Assembly (NCBI GenBank): GCA_049724395.1
Contig: JAUGWO010000204.1
Coordinates: 1-38,159 of the forward strand
DNA from: Spongospora subterranea f. sp. subterranea
Taxonomy: Eukaryota > Endomyxa: Phytomyxea > Phytomyxea > Plasmodiophorida
DNA: 38,159 nt
Reading direction: 5' to 3'
This document shows, one piece after another, positions 10,939-20,337 of this stretch. Made by a program: the position numbers and the translations under genes. The first letter of the stretch is position 1; every line of letters starts with the position of its first letter. Under the pieces are notes generated by a model that worked only from the letters and a program-made list of their open reading frames with translations, was not told where the DNA came from and did no database searches.

Positions 10939-11951
10939 GGGCCCGTCTGGATGTCCACGGAACTCAATATCATGGGTTTGTCAACGGCCCAAACCCATGA
11001 TATTGCGTGAGTTTCGTACTGTCCGGATGACATAACCTGACGACTGACGCAAGAATTTCGCAATTGTGTTGATGTCACAGCAATTGGCAATACGGCAACT
11101 GGTCGCCCGGCGAAAACGCAACAGTGCAATTCGCCAAATTCTCAGCTGGTACTGCTGGAGATATCTGATCAAGCAGCCCAGTCATACCTCCATTTTAAAA
11201 GGGGCAGGCTGGGTTGAAGAACTTTTGAACGACAATCCTCACAGAAGAAAACATGTTATTCGTATGGATCGAGTCGTTTTTCGATTATTGGTGGACAAGC
11301 TGGTTGAATCTGGGCTACTACAACCCACTCGTAATGTCTCCTCCGAAGAGCAGGTAGTCCTGTTCTTGTATTTTGCGGGCCAAAGGGCAACCAATAGGCA
11401 AATGCAGGAGAGATTTCATCATTCGCGAGAGACTATAACTAGGTAAATTTTGCCATAAGTCTTCAGAGCAATATTTCATTTTTTATTCTAGGCATTTATA
11501 CGCGGTCGTCAGAGCTTTGGTGGCTTTGGCTTCAACTTACATAAAGCTAGATGCCGCGATTCCTTGTGAAATATCTGAAATCCCAAATTCAGCCCTTATT
11601 TTGACAATTGTCGGATGGCCATAGATGGTACTCATTTACCTGTATTTGTTCCCGCCAATGTTGCGCAACGGTTCCGAGGCCGAAAAGGATTGACGCAGAA
11701 TGTGTTGGCTGCTTGCACTTTTGATTTACAATTCACATACGTCTTGGCTGGCTGGGAGGGCACGGCAGGGGACGGCAAATTGCTTGAAAATGCTCTAATG
11801 AATGATTACCGAGTCGATCAAGGAAAGTTTGACCTGGGAGATGCTGGTTTTGGGTTGACTCCGTACATGCTAACTCCCTACAGAGGGACGAGATATCATC
11901 TTCATGAATGGGGACAAGGAACACAGAAGTGAGAACGTCTAGAACTTTGTA
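10939..11951 (+). mobile_element. PIF/Harbinger copy 1, 3' part missing
   Basis: The left terminal sequence GGGCCCGTCTGGATGTCCAC follows TAA (10936-10938), a possible 3-bp target site. The element matches copy 2 at 20192-23000 almost base for base until 11951, where a pogo-type end begins after TA. In the intact copy the sequence there continues TGAACCGTGACTC, inside the second transposase intron. The rest, including the Myb gene and right end, is not found next to the insertion. Confidence 0.85.
11072..11928 (+). pseudogene. Harbinger transposase, copy 1, truncated
   Basis: Exon 1 is 11072-11442 (MSQQLAIRQLVARRKR... to GETITR-like end) and exon 2 runs 11492-11928, with a GT...AG intron of 49 nt. 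Exon 2 carries the first catalytic Asp (AIDGTHLPVFV) and the second (KFDLGDAGFGL). Compared with copy 2, exon 2 has a 9-nt gap near 11546 and a one-base loss near 11580, so the frame is broken. Exon 3 with the catalytic Glu is lost through the pogo insertion at 11952. Confidence 0.85.
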
Positions 11952-12780
11952 CAGTAGATTCTCTTATTACTTATAAACTTATTACTAATAATCTCTTATA
12001 ACTTATGAAAATCGCGTCCACCGAATCGTTCTATGGTTTATAACTTATATTCTCTAATAACTAATAACTTATACGTTTTTTTGAAAAATAGGTTATAAGA
12101 GAGCATACAAACATCAAGCAACTCCGTTCTCTATTGTACAAATTCTGCAGAGAGCAACGCGAGCAATTCTTGCGAGCTTGAAACAACAAGATATCAGATC
12201 GTATCTTTTATAAACGAGAAATGACTTTTTTATATGCTCTCTGCACGCGATAGCTATCGCGCCCAAGTTTCTGACGACCAGATGTGCCCGGAACTCATTC
12301 AGCGTTTCATCAAGGTGCTCGCCATGAGAGCATATAAAAAAATCATTTCTGTTTTATGAAAGATAAGATCTGATATTTTGCTGTTTCAAGCTCGCAAGTA
12401 CTTGCTCGCGTTGCTCTCTACAGAATTTTTTTAAAAGAGAACGTAGTTGCTTGATTATTTCACAGTTTTCCAGTGATTTCCGACAGAGTATTTCGATGGA
12501 CATCTGCAAAGCACTGATATTTTGCTCCAATGTGATTTCGCTACAGCTCTCAGGCGCTTCAAGTTCAACATCAGGCTCCGAATCTTCACGATATGTTCCC
12601 AATATATCGTCTTCAGTAAATTCTTGGTGAACTTCGAAAGCATCGTCCTGAGCGATATATTCCTGAATACCCACTGGTTTTGCTGACAGCTCACCGATTT
12701 GATCAGCGACTATAGCATCAAATTCGTCAAAGATATCGCTGTCGAAGAAATCGTCGTTTTGAGGGTCAACAGTTACCTAG
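11952..12780 (-). mobile_element. Pogo-like element remnant with C-terminal coding part
   Basis: An end beginning CAGTAGATTCTCTTATTACT after TA fits pogo-type termini. About 100 bp of subterminal sequence follows with recurring CTCTTATAACTTAT-like motifs. On the minus strand 12780-12354 encodes an acidic C-terminal tail (FDSDIFDEFDAIV, EDDILGTYRED, ending NIRSYLS), typical of the tail of pogo/Tigger transposases. The catalytic core is missing; beyond 12780 the sequence changes to a different transposase. The right end of the element is not visible. Confidence 0.65.
12115..12453. repeat. 128-bp inverted repeat duplicating pogo C-terminus
   Basis: The segment 12115-12242 is the imperfect inverse complement of 12326-12453, which encodes the last residues of the pogo tail (KFCREQREQVLASLKQQN). 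Between the arms lies a perfect 16-bp palindrome, CGCGATAGCTATCGCG (12246-12261). The structure is a fold-back at the transposon's coding 3' end. Confidence 0.85.
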
Positions 12781-12814
12781 ATTGGGGGTCCTGACATGTG
12801 GGGCCATGACAGTT

Positions 12815-13891
12815 ATCATCAATCCAGATAGTTTTTTTCGTCGAAAGAGCTGAAACATGATTCATCGTGTGTTAATAAAACTAATTTTTGCTCTCTCCGG
12901 GTTCAAGCGTTGGCTCTTCATCAACTCGTCTCCCTCAAATTTTGCCTTCCTTCGATCGTAGACGTTCAATGCAAATAAAAATGTCTCTATATATGACGAC
13001 GTCTTCCCTTTCATGGCCGTCATTATACAGACCTTTTTTATATCCTCCAAAACGCAAACACAGCATTCTTTCTGAAATCGTGACAGGATTATCCATTTTC
13101 AAACGGACGTGCAATTCAGCTTTCACCCATTGCGAGAATGATGATCCAGATACCGCGTCGTTCCGCTGCGTTCGTAGCCATATCATGCATTCCTTGGCGA
13201 CATTTTCGTCATTCACAAGTGATTTGACCTTTATAAAACAACCTTGGCAGTGACACGGTAGATTTTGGTGACGAAGGAAAAAACTCGCCCATCGTCTAAT
13301 CTTTCGCGAATATGAATCAGCATTGTTGTTTGGAAAAACTGAGATTCAACTTCTTTCTGACGTAAACTAAGATATTGCTTAATTGCATGATAACGAAGAA
13401 AATCATACTTGAAAATGTCCTTCAACCTTTTCGATGGTTTGGGAGCAACTTGAAGGCTGTAAGATCTTCAAGAAGTTTTAGGGCACTGTGTCCCGATAAA
13501 TCTTTCCCATTTTTCTGACCCAGAATCGGACGATAATCCATCGCAAACCGACTGAACATTAGTGGTTTGTCGAACGCATGAGCTAAAATACTCCATAATC
13601 TTGTGATTGTTTGATGACGAGTCGATTTTCGCTTGGTTGACGTTTTTCTTCTCCACAACGTAGTCGTGCCATTCTTAGAGCAACTGTTACGAAGATGTGA
13701 TCCATCTTCAGGGACCCATTTCAAACAATTTCTTTGTCAGTCAAGACCTCATCATTCGAAAAGTAAAAATCATCACCTTGACTGTCGCTATGATCAGGAT
13801 CACGTTCAGGTTCAGGTTCGGCCAAAGATTTCAGTGTTTTGCATTCTCTCGCGTGGTGTAATTGCATTGAGCGTTTAGATTTACGAGCCAT
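12815..13891 (-). pseudogene. Truncated Tc1/IS630-type transposase (copy B)
   Basis: It starts at MARKSKRSMQLHHARECK (13891) and runs through several frames: an acidic serine-rich N-terminus, a middle part (DIFKYDFLRYHAIKQYLSL), then KKGLYNDGHEREDVVIYRD and LVLLTHDESCFSSFDEKNY. The last block holds the first catalytic Asp (HDES, 12858-12869). The rest of the catalytic domain is absent; at about 12780-12815 it abuts the pogo remnant. It is the same clade as the gene at 17598-19875, aligned over KKGxYxDGHxRED and HDES. Multiple frame changes are present. Confidence 0.75.
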
Positions 13892-14571
13892 TGAAATTGA
13901 AGACTGAGATTGGATTGGTTTCGATGCGTTAGCAGTGTCGTCGTGAAAATTACAGTACTGTACAAGAAAAACGTTGTTCTTTGGAGGGGGTGGGGTGAGC
14001 CGCGTTTTGTTTGCGCACTAACAATACTGCGCCGCGCAGTAACAATTTGCGTGCCCAAAAATTACGATCTTTCGTTTTCGCCCATAGTCAATTCAATTTC
14101 CTTGCCCACCATACGAAAGGGAAATTCTATTTCACAGTCATTTTGACTTAGAAAAAAATCTAACTTTGTCAGAATGTTGATCTCGCCGAGATCTAACCAA
14201 TAACAGCGAGTGTTAAAACAAAAACCAAACAATCAATCCTCTGAAGAAATTTCCCGTGGGTCCCATACAAAGCGTGTCAAGTTAAGCTGGTCCGGTACTG
14301 TGTACAGCAAGTCGATGAAAAATCCGAGACACGTAAATAACGCTTAAAGAAAAACAGATGAAGCTAATAGCCGCCTTGGCCGATACATAGCACGATCTAC
14401 CATCTACTGCATCGTGACGGTTTGATAACGTTCACTATGACTGGTGTGCAGAACGTGCAAAACCAAAGTGGCACGCGACCCATCTCCCTTGAAGCAGTCT
14501 GATGCGAAGTCAACAAATAATTGTATTTTTTCTTTTTCAGAGCAAAGAATTATACTTTTGAAACATTCGTC
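13892..14571. other. Upstream region of CYRI, no other gene
   Basis: No credible ORF. A pyrimidine-rich tract ending TTTTTCTTTTTCAG at about 14540, 32 bp before the CYRI start, could be the 3' splice site of a 5' UTR intron. That is inferred from sequence only. Confidence 0.4.
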
Positions 14572-15719
14572 ATGGGCATTCTAATTAGTTACCCTGTTCG
14601 CTACAATGTCTCTGATGTCTTCATTGATTTCGAGAGTATGGGTTTTGTTTCATTATAAATTTGTTTTTTTGTCTGATTCATGTTGTATTGACTAGCCCCG
14701 AAATGCAGTGATGAGCGCGAACGGGCGATCTGCAGCGCCGCGGAGGACATTTTAGCTAAATCTGATTCAGTGTTGCAAGTAACCGCATAATTTGAGCAAG
14801 ATACTTTTATGTCGCTAAATTTTTTAGTCTCTAGAAAGATATGATAACTGGCGGAACCTACATCCGCAAAGCTTTGTCAGATCCACACCCAACTGCGGAA
14901 ATGGAAGCATTTGAGGCTGTTAAAGCAAGTGCCGATATTATCCGAAGCTTTTTTGAATATTCAAAGGCAGTTTCGAATATATCCAGAGAACTCCTAACAT
15001 TACTTGCTACAGGAGATGAAAAATCTGCCTTTTGCTCGCACCAGCTCGCGGTCAAAAAGTTCTGCCTGTTACTTGCATTTGTTCTTCGGTTTGACGAGCT
15101 AAAAATGCTGCACCCGAGTATTCAAAATGACTTCAGCTACTATCGCCGTGTTCTCGCCAAGCATACCAATGACCCCAATGTAAAGGTCTTAGATGTCGTC
15201 CGCATTATATAATTTAGACATTGTTTTTATGGTTTGGTGCAGATTCTGGACGAAGAAGCGAGTTTTATTTCGTTATATGTCGCGCAGCCTATTCCGATGA
15301 TGGCAGCAGTCGTGAAGGCTGTTTCGAATCTCTATCTTTCTAATCCTAGCGTACCTCAGTCATTGCAACTTATTTGCAATGTTTGTGTGGACTTATTAGA
15401 ATCTAAGCGGTTTGGTCTTGTTCTCAATTCATGTAATGCTTAGCACTTATGAGTTGGTAGATTCGAGTCAGAAGATATCAATCAACTCTTGACTCGGACA
15501 ATGGTTGGCGCAATAATTTTGTATGACCATATCTCGCTCGAAGGAGGGGCATTTGTTAAAAAGTCGGGCATCAACATCAAGAAAGCGATACAACTCACTA
15601 TCAAAGAGTGCTCTTCAGATATGACGTTGCCAAATATGCTTAGATACTTCACATTGCATTTTGCTGATGAATCAACTCCCACTGTCATACGACGACTACT
15701 GGATGATTTGAAGCATTGA
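14572..15719 (+). CDS. CYRI / FAM49 homologue (Rac1-binding actin regulator)
   Basis: Five exons can be set with intact GT...AG borders and phases: 14572-14635, 14696-14778, 14835-15197 (or 15194), 15243-15409 and 15461-15719, giving about 311 residues against about 324 in animals. The N-terminus MGILISYPVRYN has Gly2, fitting the N-myristoylation site of the family, and DFETPK matches the FLDFENAQ region. The diagnostic block LRFDELKMLHPSIQNDFSYYRR is nearly the same as in human CYRI-B, including the arginine pair known to contact active Rac1. RTMVGAIILYDHIS and ADESTPTVIRRLL match the C-terminus. CYRI proteins bind active Rac1 at the membrane and oppose SCAR/WAVE-driven Arp2/3 activation. 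It reads intact and is very likely a functional host gene. It lies between two transposases of one clade. Confidence 0.93.
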
Positions 15720-16480
15720 TTTTTATATAATTGCTGCGTTGCCTTATATAAGCATCAGCTGAAAATATGCATACACAAAAACATCAGGCCACATTTTGTG
15801 TGCAACAAAAATTTGAAGAAATTTGAGCAGAGAAGATCTGTGAGAAAATGAAGACGATCGAGGCTAGGGTATGTAAGCCAGATGAGCTTTGCATTGCGCG
15901 GTGACAAAATGAATGGTCCTCTGGATGGGCGGGTTGACACTGACGATCTCCGATGCCACCACTTTTTCAAATGAGGAACACGATAGCATGCTCGGACACC
16001 ATTCTTCGAATCTGTTCAAAAGCCCTTTTCTGGTACCAATGGAGTGGATTTGTGCGCTTCATTTGATTTATGACCAATGCTCATAATGCTTAATGTCAAG
16101 ATTGTAAGGTACAAATCGCATTTGATTTGGTCCGCGTTTTGATATATTCCAGAAAGTGATTCAACCGAACGCTGGACCACTGCTTGTACATGAGCGAAAT
16201 GGTGATCGGTTTCTATGTACTCCTCTTTCGGAAATAAATGTCCTGTTTGAAAAAATGGATTAAACTGTCAGGAATGTTACAGTGCGGGACATCGGTAGTC
16301 TCGACAAACTTCCAAGGACTTTTTTGTATGACCGCTGGCACGGATTTCTTAACGGCCACACTATAATTAGCCAGGTATTGGACATCGTTATCAAATAGAT
16401 ACTCTATCACCGAGACCTACAATTTGACGATTTGAATTTTGTCAGATGACAAAAACTCAGTGCGGAGTTCACGTTTGAAA
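15720..16480. other. No gene; solo mariner-type end
   Basis: Short frames only. At 16218-16244 a TA followed by CTCCTCTTTCGGAAATAAATG resembles the mariner terminal repeat at 8285, with no partner end found. A perfect short inverted repeat TTTTGTCA/TGACAAAA lies at 16438-16455. Confidence 0.45.
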
Positions 16481-16499
16481 ATTCACCTTTTCAAAATTG

Positions 16500-17515
16500 G
16501 CCAGTGGTGAAAATATATGCGTAAACAGGTGCGTACGCATATTTATCACTGCGGCAGTCACGCAACTTATAACTGCGTAAGTCGCATCCTATAATTGCGA
16601 CAGTGCACCTTAAACATGCGAAGAGGAAATTGAATACGGGGACGTTGAATTCACTGGCTTGATTCACTGGCCGCACTTTTTCAAGCCAGTGAATTCAATA
16701 TCTTGGTACAGTCCCGGACATCTTAACTCGACAATTTGCCCACCGAGAAACTGCCAATTTTAATGCAGAGTAGACCAACAGAGGTAGAGAAATATCGAGA
16801 AATACTTCTGTAGATATTGGCGAGATCTACAAATCTATGTCTGAAAATCCAATAATGGACAGTTATTGACGAAGTTTTAGCCAGTTGAAAATGGACAAAA
16901 ATGAAGCTTTTGGCCACCGTATGGTGAAAAAATACAGTGCATCTTCGCACAGCATCGGGTAGATGCTGATCTGCATCAGGTGGAAAGAATTCGAACTGCT
17001 TGATGTTGAACTCGTGAATATCCCACACCTTTCGACTTTTTGTTCCCCGCACATTGAGCAGAACCCAATTCAATTCAACTAAACAGGCCGATCGAAATAG
17101 TACATAGTACAGTTGCACTGGATGAGCATCTTATGCATATTGAGGTCGCCGGTAATATCCAATGATGAACGAAGGAGGGTTTTTGTCCTAGAAAGGGTGT
17201 ACCGGTAACCATAAACTGTGTCCGTTCAACGACCGGTAACCATACCATAAACTGTGTACGTTCAACGACGTTCTGAAGTCACTAACGGCCTGCTTGTGAT
17301 GCTGAAGGAATAAATGAAATAATTTCTCCAACGCAAATCCTCAAATTCTCTTCTTGAGCTTGCGAAGGTCCCGATTGATCCGATAGGTTAATCTGGCCAG
17401 CGAAGTAAGCCAGTGATTTCAATATCTTGGTATGAGCAGAGAATTCACTGGCTTGATTCACTGGCTCAGATAAATGCGTCAAGCCAGTGATCAAGCCAGT
17501 CAATTCACTGCTCCC
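16500..17515. repeat. Hairpin-rich repeat cluster
   Basis: Several structures occur within 1 kb. There is an imperfect hairpin at about 16501-16550 around ATGCGTA/TACGCAT. TTGAATTCACTGGCTTGA (16645-16662) is followed after 18 nt by its perfect inverse (16681-16698). Direct copies of GAATTCACTGGCTTGATTCA lie at 16647 and 17441, and CAGTGA(A/T)TTCAATATCTTGG lies at 16686 and 17410. More inverted copies follow to 17510. Between them 16723-17118 has a 131-codon minus frame with no recognised motif. This could be a non-autonomous element with complex ends. Confidence 0.6.
17201..17267. repeat. Two-copy tandem repeat
   Basis: Two adjacent copies start ACCGGTAACCATA and end GTTCAACG (17201-17231 and 17232-17267). 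The second copy has a 5-bp internal duplication, CCATA. Confidence 0.85.
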
Positions 17516-17597
17516 ATTGAATACAGTAATAAAATTATCGGAAATTGATAATCAACATTTTTTGCCATCCTTTTCCGCCCATTGTTTCATCAAGTCT

Positions 17598-19875
17598 TCA
17601 ATGACATCCCGCTGGTATTCGACGATGTGACTTGTATTGTTTGCAAGCGAAAGCAGCTACTCGACCTTTAAGACCATTCTTGTAGGCGTCTCCAAAGCGA
17701 ATTGCCAGCCGAAACCATTTGCGGACAAAGGCTATCGGAATTTCATCCAGTATCTGTGGCACCCTTTTCCGTAAGCTGGGAAACGAATAATCGCATTGTT
17801 CGCGACAAATCAACTTTGCCCTTCCCCATGCCATTTCTATAGGGTTCAACTCACAATGGAATTTTGGCAGGAACGTACATAGATGTCCTCGCCCTACGAA
17901 AAGTTGTTCCAGAGCGGATTTTTTTGATGAAAAATCTGCTTCCAACTCCAAAATCCTGGTCAGACAGCATGTGCGAATTTCAGGACTCTTGACTTTGTTA
18001 GTTTTGCAGTCTTTACACATGCCAATGCATTTGCCATATTCTGGGAGAAGCCCCCGTTCCTGTACAACATGCAGCATCCCTTTTGCTTGTCCCGCAAAAT
18101 GTGGATGGTCGTTCAGGAAAACCATTGATTGTGGAACAGAAGTTGGGTCAATCTGATTTCGCTAAATGTATACAGTAGATGATTAGTTTATGGCCACTTC
18201 GACGATAAATATTTCTAACCTGGTGAGCGGGAATGAAGAACGTATCGCGCATCAAAGGCTGTTTGCCTCCGGGATTCACGTTCATGCGAGACACTACGAG
18301 AGCATCATGTGCAAATGCTTGATGATTGCTGGAGCAATCGAATATGGCACACATTATCTCGCCAGGATATGCGATTTCGAATACGTCCAACGTGTGTTTA
18401 CATTGTGCAAGCAACTGCTCACAATCCCACCAGGCGTCTGCATTTTTGCCTGGGCATATTATCACACGACTTCGAAGATTTTGGGGCAGCAACCCACTCT
18501 TGCGCAGCTTTATTTTTGGTCTGCTGTTAAAACTTTTTCCAAGTTCAAGAATCCACATGACTCAAACATGAAATCAGAAACATGGAAACAGCGACCGAGC
18601 CCTTTCTTAGGCAATTCCTGATCGTCATCTCGACCATAATATGTACCACTAATATCATTCGCGTAGAATATGCTCTCATCGTGATATGCCACGCGTATGG
18701 GCACAGCATTACAATTCTCAAGCGGAATAGCAACATTCATTCCATCACCAATGTAGATAGTACGACGCGGCTCGATGGAGTCCAACAAAGGCAGGAACGT
18801 CTTATGTAAATATAACTGAACATCTTCACGATCATGCCCATCGTAATACACACCTTTTTTCCGGGTCATCCATCTTCGAACTGTTTTCAAAGAAACACCA
18901 GAAAACCCGTTGACAGTTCAATAGGAATCCAGCCAATCCTTGAATTGCACAGGATTTGTTCGACGGCGAGAATCAAGTACATTGAGGCAGTCCTGTCTAA
19001 CAAAGCTGATTTCAATGATGCGATCCTTTTTGGATGGTTTCCGATACGAGAAAGAGAAAGTTCTCCTGTGCGCTTATAAGCAGCCGCAAGGTATCGAAGA
19101 CGCCTGGCGCAATACTTGCCTAAACGAATTTTATCACATGACAAAACTTGAGGGAAATATAGCAAATACCTCTTCCGAAAAAAGTTCGTGCAATCGTCAA
19201 AGAATGTTTGATGTTTGCCGATGTTCCTATGAAAGTTTTCTGAAACTATCTCTCAATACCCTTAAGCTATAACACTTGAGTATCAGTGTTTGGGAGTCTT
19301 TTAAACTTGAAAATATCTTGGCGAATAGTTGCAATGATATCGTTGTCTTGGAAAGTTGATTGAGACTGATATACCGAAAATGATACTCCTTCACTACTTT
19401 CGGATTCGCTATATGTGGAATAAACAGTGTTATCGAGTATATCGGCTCCTGTCGCAACCGATTGACTGTTGTGCTCGTTATCATCGATATTTAGTCGACC
19501 TGCTGGTTTGAAGTACTCGAGAATCGAGTGATTCAAGGAAATATTCTTTCGCCGTTCAGCTTCTCTTCTGCGAACTGAACGTTCACTGTTTCCTGTGTAT
19601 CTCCTTCTTAAAACAATTTGGCCCAATGGTCGAATAGCAGGTCGGTCCACTTCTCCATGCTCATTCCCCTTGTCTGTTTCATCGCTTGTAGTTTCGGTCA
19701 AACTGCTTTGGCTGCTACCCTCACTCGCAGAGGTATGGGAATCTAAACTGCACACATCTTCCACGAGATGCATTGACTCATGTTCTTGGTTTGTTTCAAC
19801 AAGCAAGTTTCCTTGTCGTCGTCTTGCAGCCGCTGCAGCAGCTGTACGTTTCCGACTTCGTAAGCGGGGCATCAC
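17598..19875 (-). pseudogene. Near full-length Tc1/IS630-type transposase (copy A)
   Basis: It starts at MMPRLRSRKR (19875) with a basic, then serine- and acid-rich N-terminus to 19267. The core follows: VRRWM, KKGVYYDGHDREDVQLY, VAYHDESIFYAND (first Asp), KKGLGRCFHVSDF, PGKNADAWW, IFDCSSNH (second Asp), MNVNPGGKQPLMRDTFF, then FHCELNPIEMAWGRAK (catalytic Glu, the Tc1-style xLNPIExxW motif) and a C-terminus ending at 17598. A GT...AG intron fits between PAHQ and the QIDPTSVPQS segment (about 18167-18221). Visible defects are one in-frame stop near 18920 and one frame change near 18520-18550. The N-terminal frame also ends at 19267 before the core resumes, which may be an intron. This clade is known to me from fungal and protist genomes as hypothetical proteins. 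Confidence 0.8.
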
Positions 19876-19882
19876 AAGCTAA

Positions 19883-20191
19883 CCGCTCTCCGAAGGAATG
19901 TTCGGTACTTAAACTCCGACGAAGTGGTTATAATTGTTTGGTGCACAAACTCTATATATACAGAAAGGGAATTTCATTCCCTATTCAGCAAGCTGTTTGA
20001 CGGCTCAAAAACAGCAATATTGAGGGATTTCTATATATAGCTTTTGATTTTTTTAAGATTGGCCTGAGTGTACATATGGGGAAAGCAGCTCGTTAGATTC
20101 GTTTTTTCAAGGCGCATCTTTTTTAACATAGTTTGGCCTCTACAGTAGACTCTCTTATTACTTATACGGTCCGTGGACGAGGGTCGCATAT
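19883..20191. other. Intergenic with a second pogo-type end
   Basis: No gene. At 20141-20166 a TA followed by CAGTAGACTCTCTTATTACT matches the pogo end at 11952 and has the same orientation. It is cut off after 24-25 bp by sequence leading into Harbinger copy 2, so that Harbinger seems to have inserted into or next to a pogo end. CCGTGGAC at 20171-20178 is the inverse of GTCCACGG just inside the Harbinger end. Confidence 0.55.
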
Positions 20192-20215
20192 GGGCCCGTC
20201 TGGATGTCCACGGAA

Positions 20216-20250
20216 CTCAATATCATGGGTTTGCCAAACCCATGATATTG
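20216..20250. repeat. Perfect palindrome at Harbinger left end
   Basis: CAATATCATGGGTTTG, one base, then CAAACCCATGATATTG gives a perfect 33-nt palindrome just inside the terminal repeat. In copy 1 (about 10965-11006) the two arms are the same but separated by 9 nt. Confidence 0.9.
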
Positions 20251-20337
20251 CGTGAGTTTCGTACTGTCTGGATGACATAACCTGACGACTGACGCAAGGC
20301 ATTTTGGCGGGAATTCTGGAATTTCGCAATTGTGTTG

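Noticed and set aside
16723-17118. 131-codon minus frame as a TnpB/Fanzor-like or other protein
   Set aside because: No RuvC-like motif, zinc-finger spacing or other recognisable feature; it lies within a repeat cluster.
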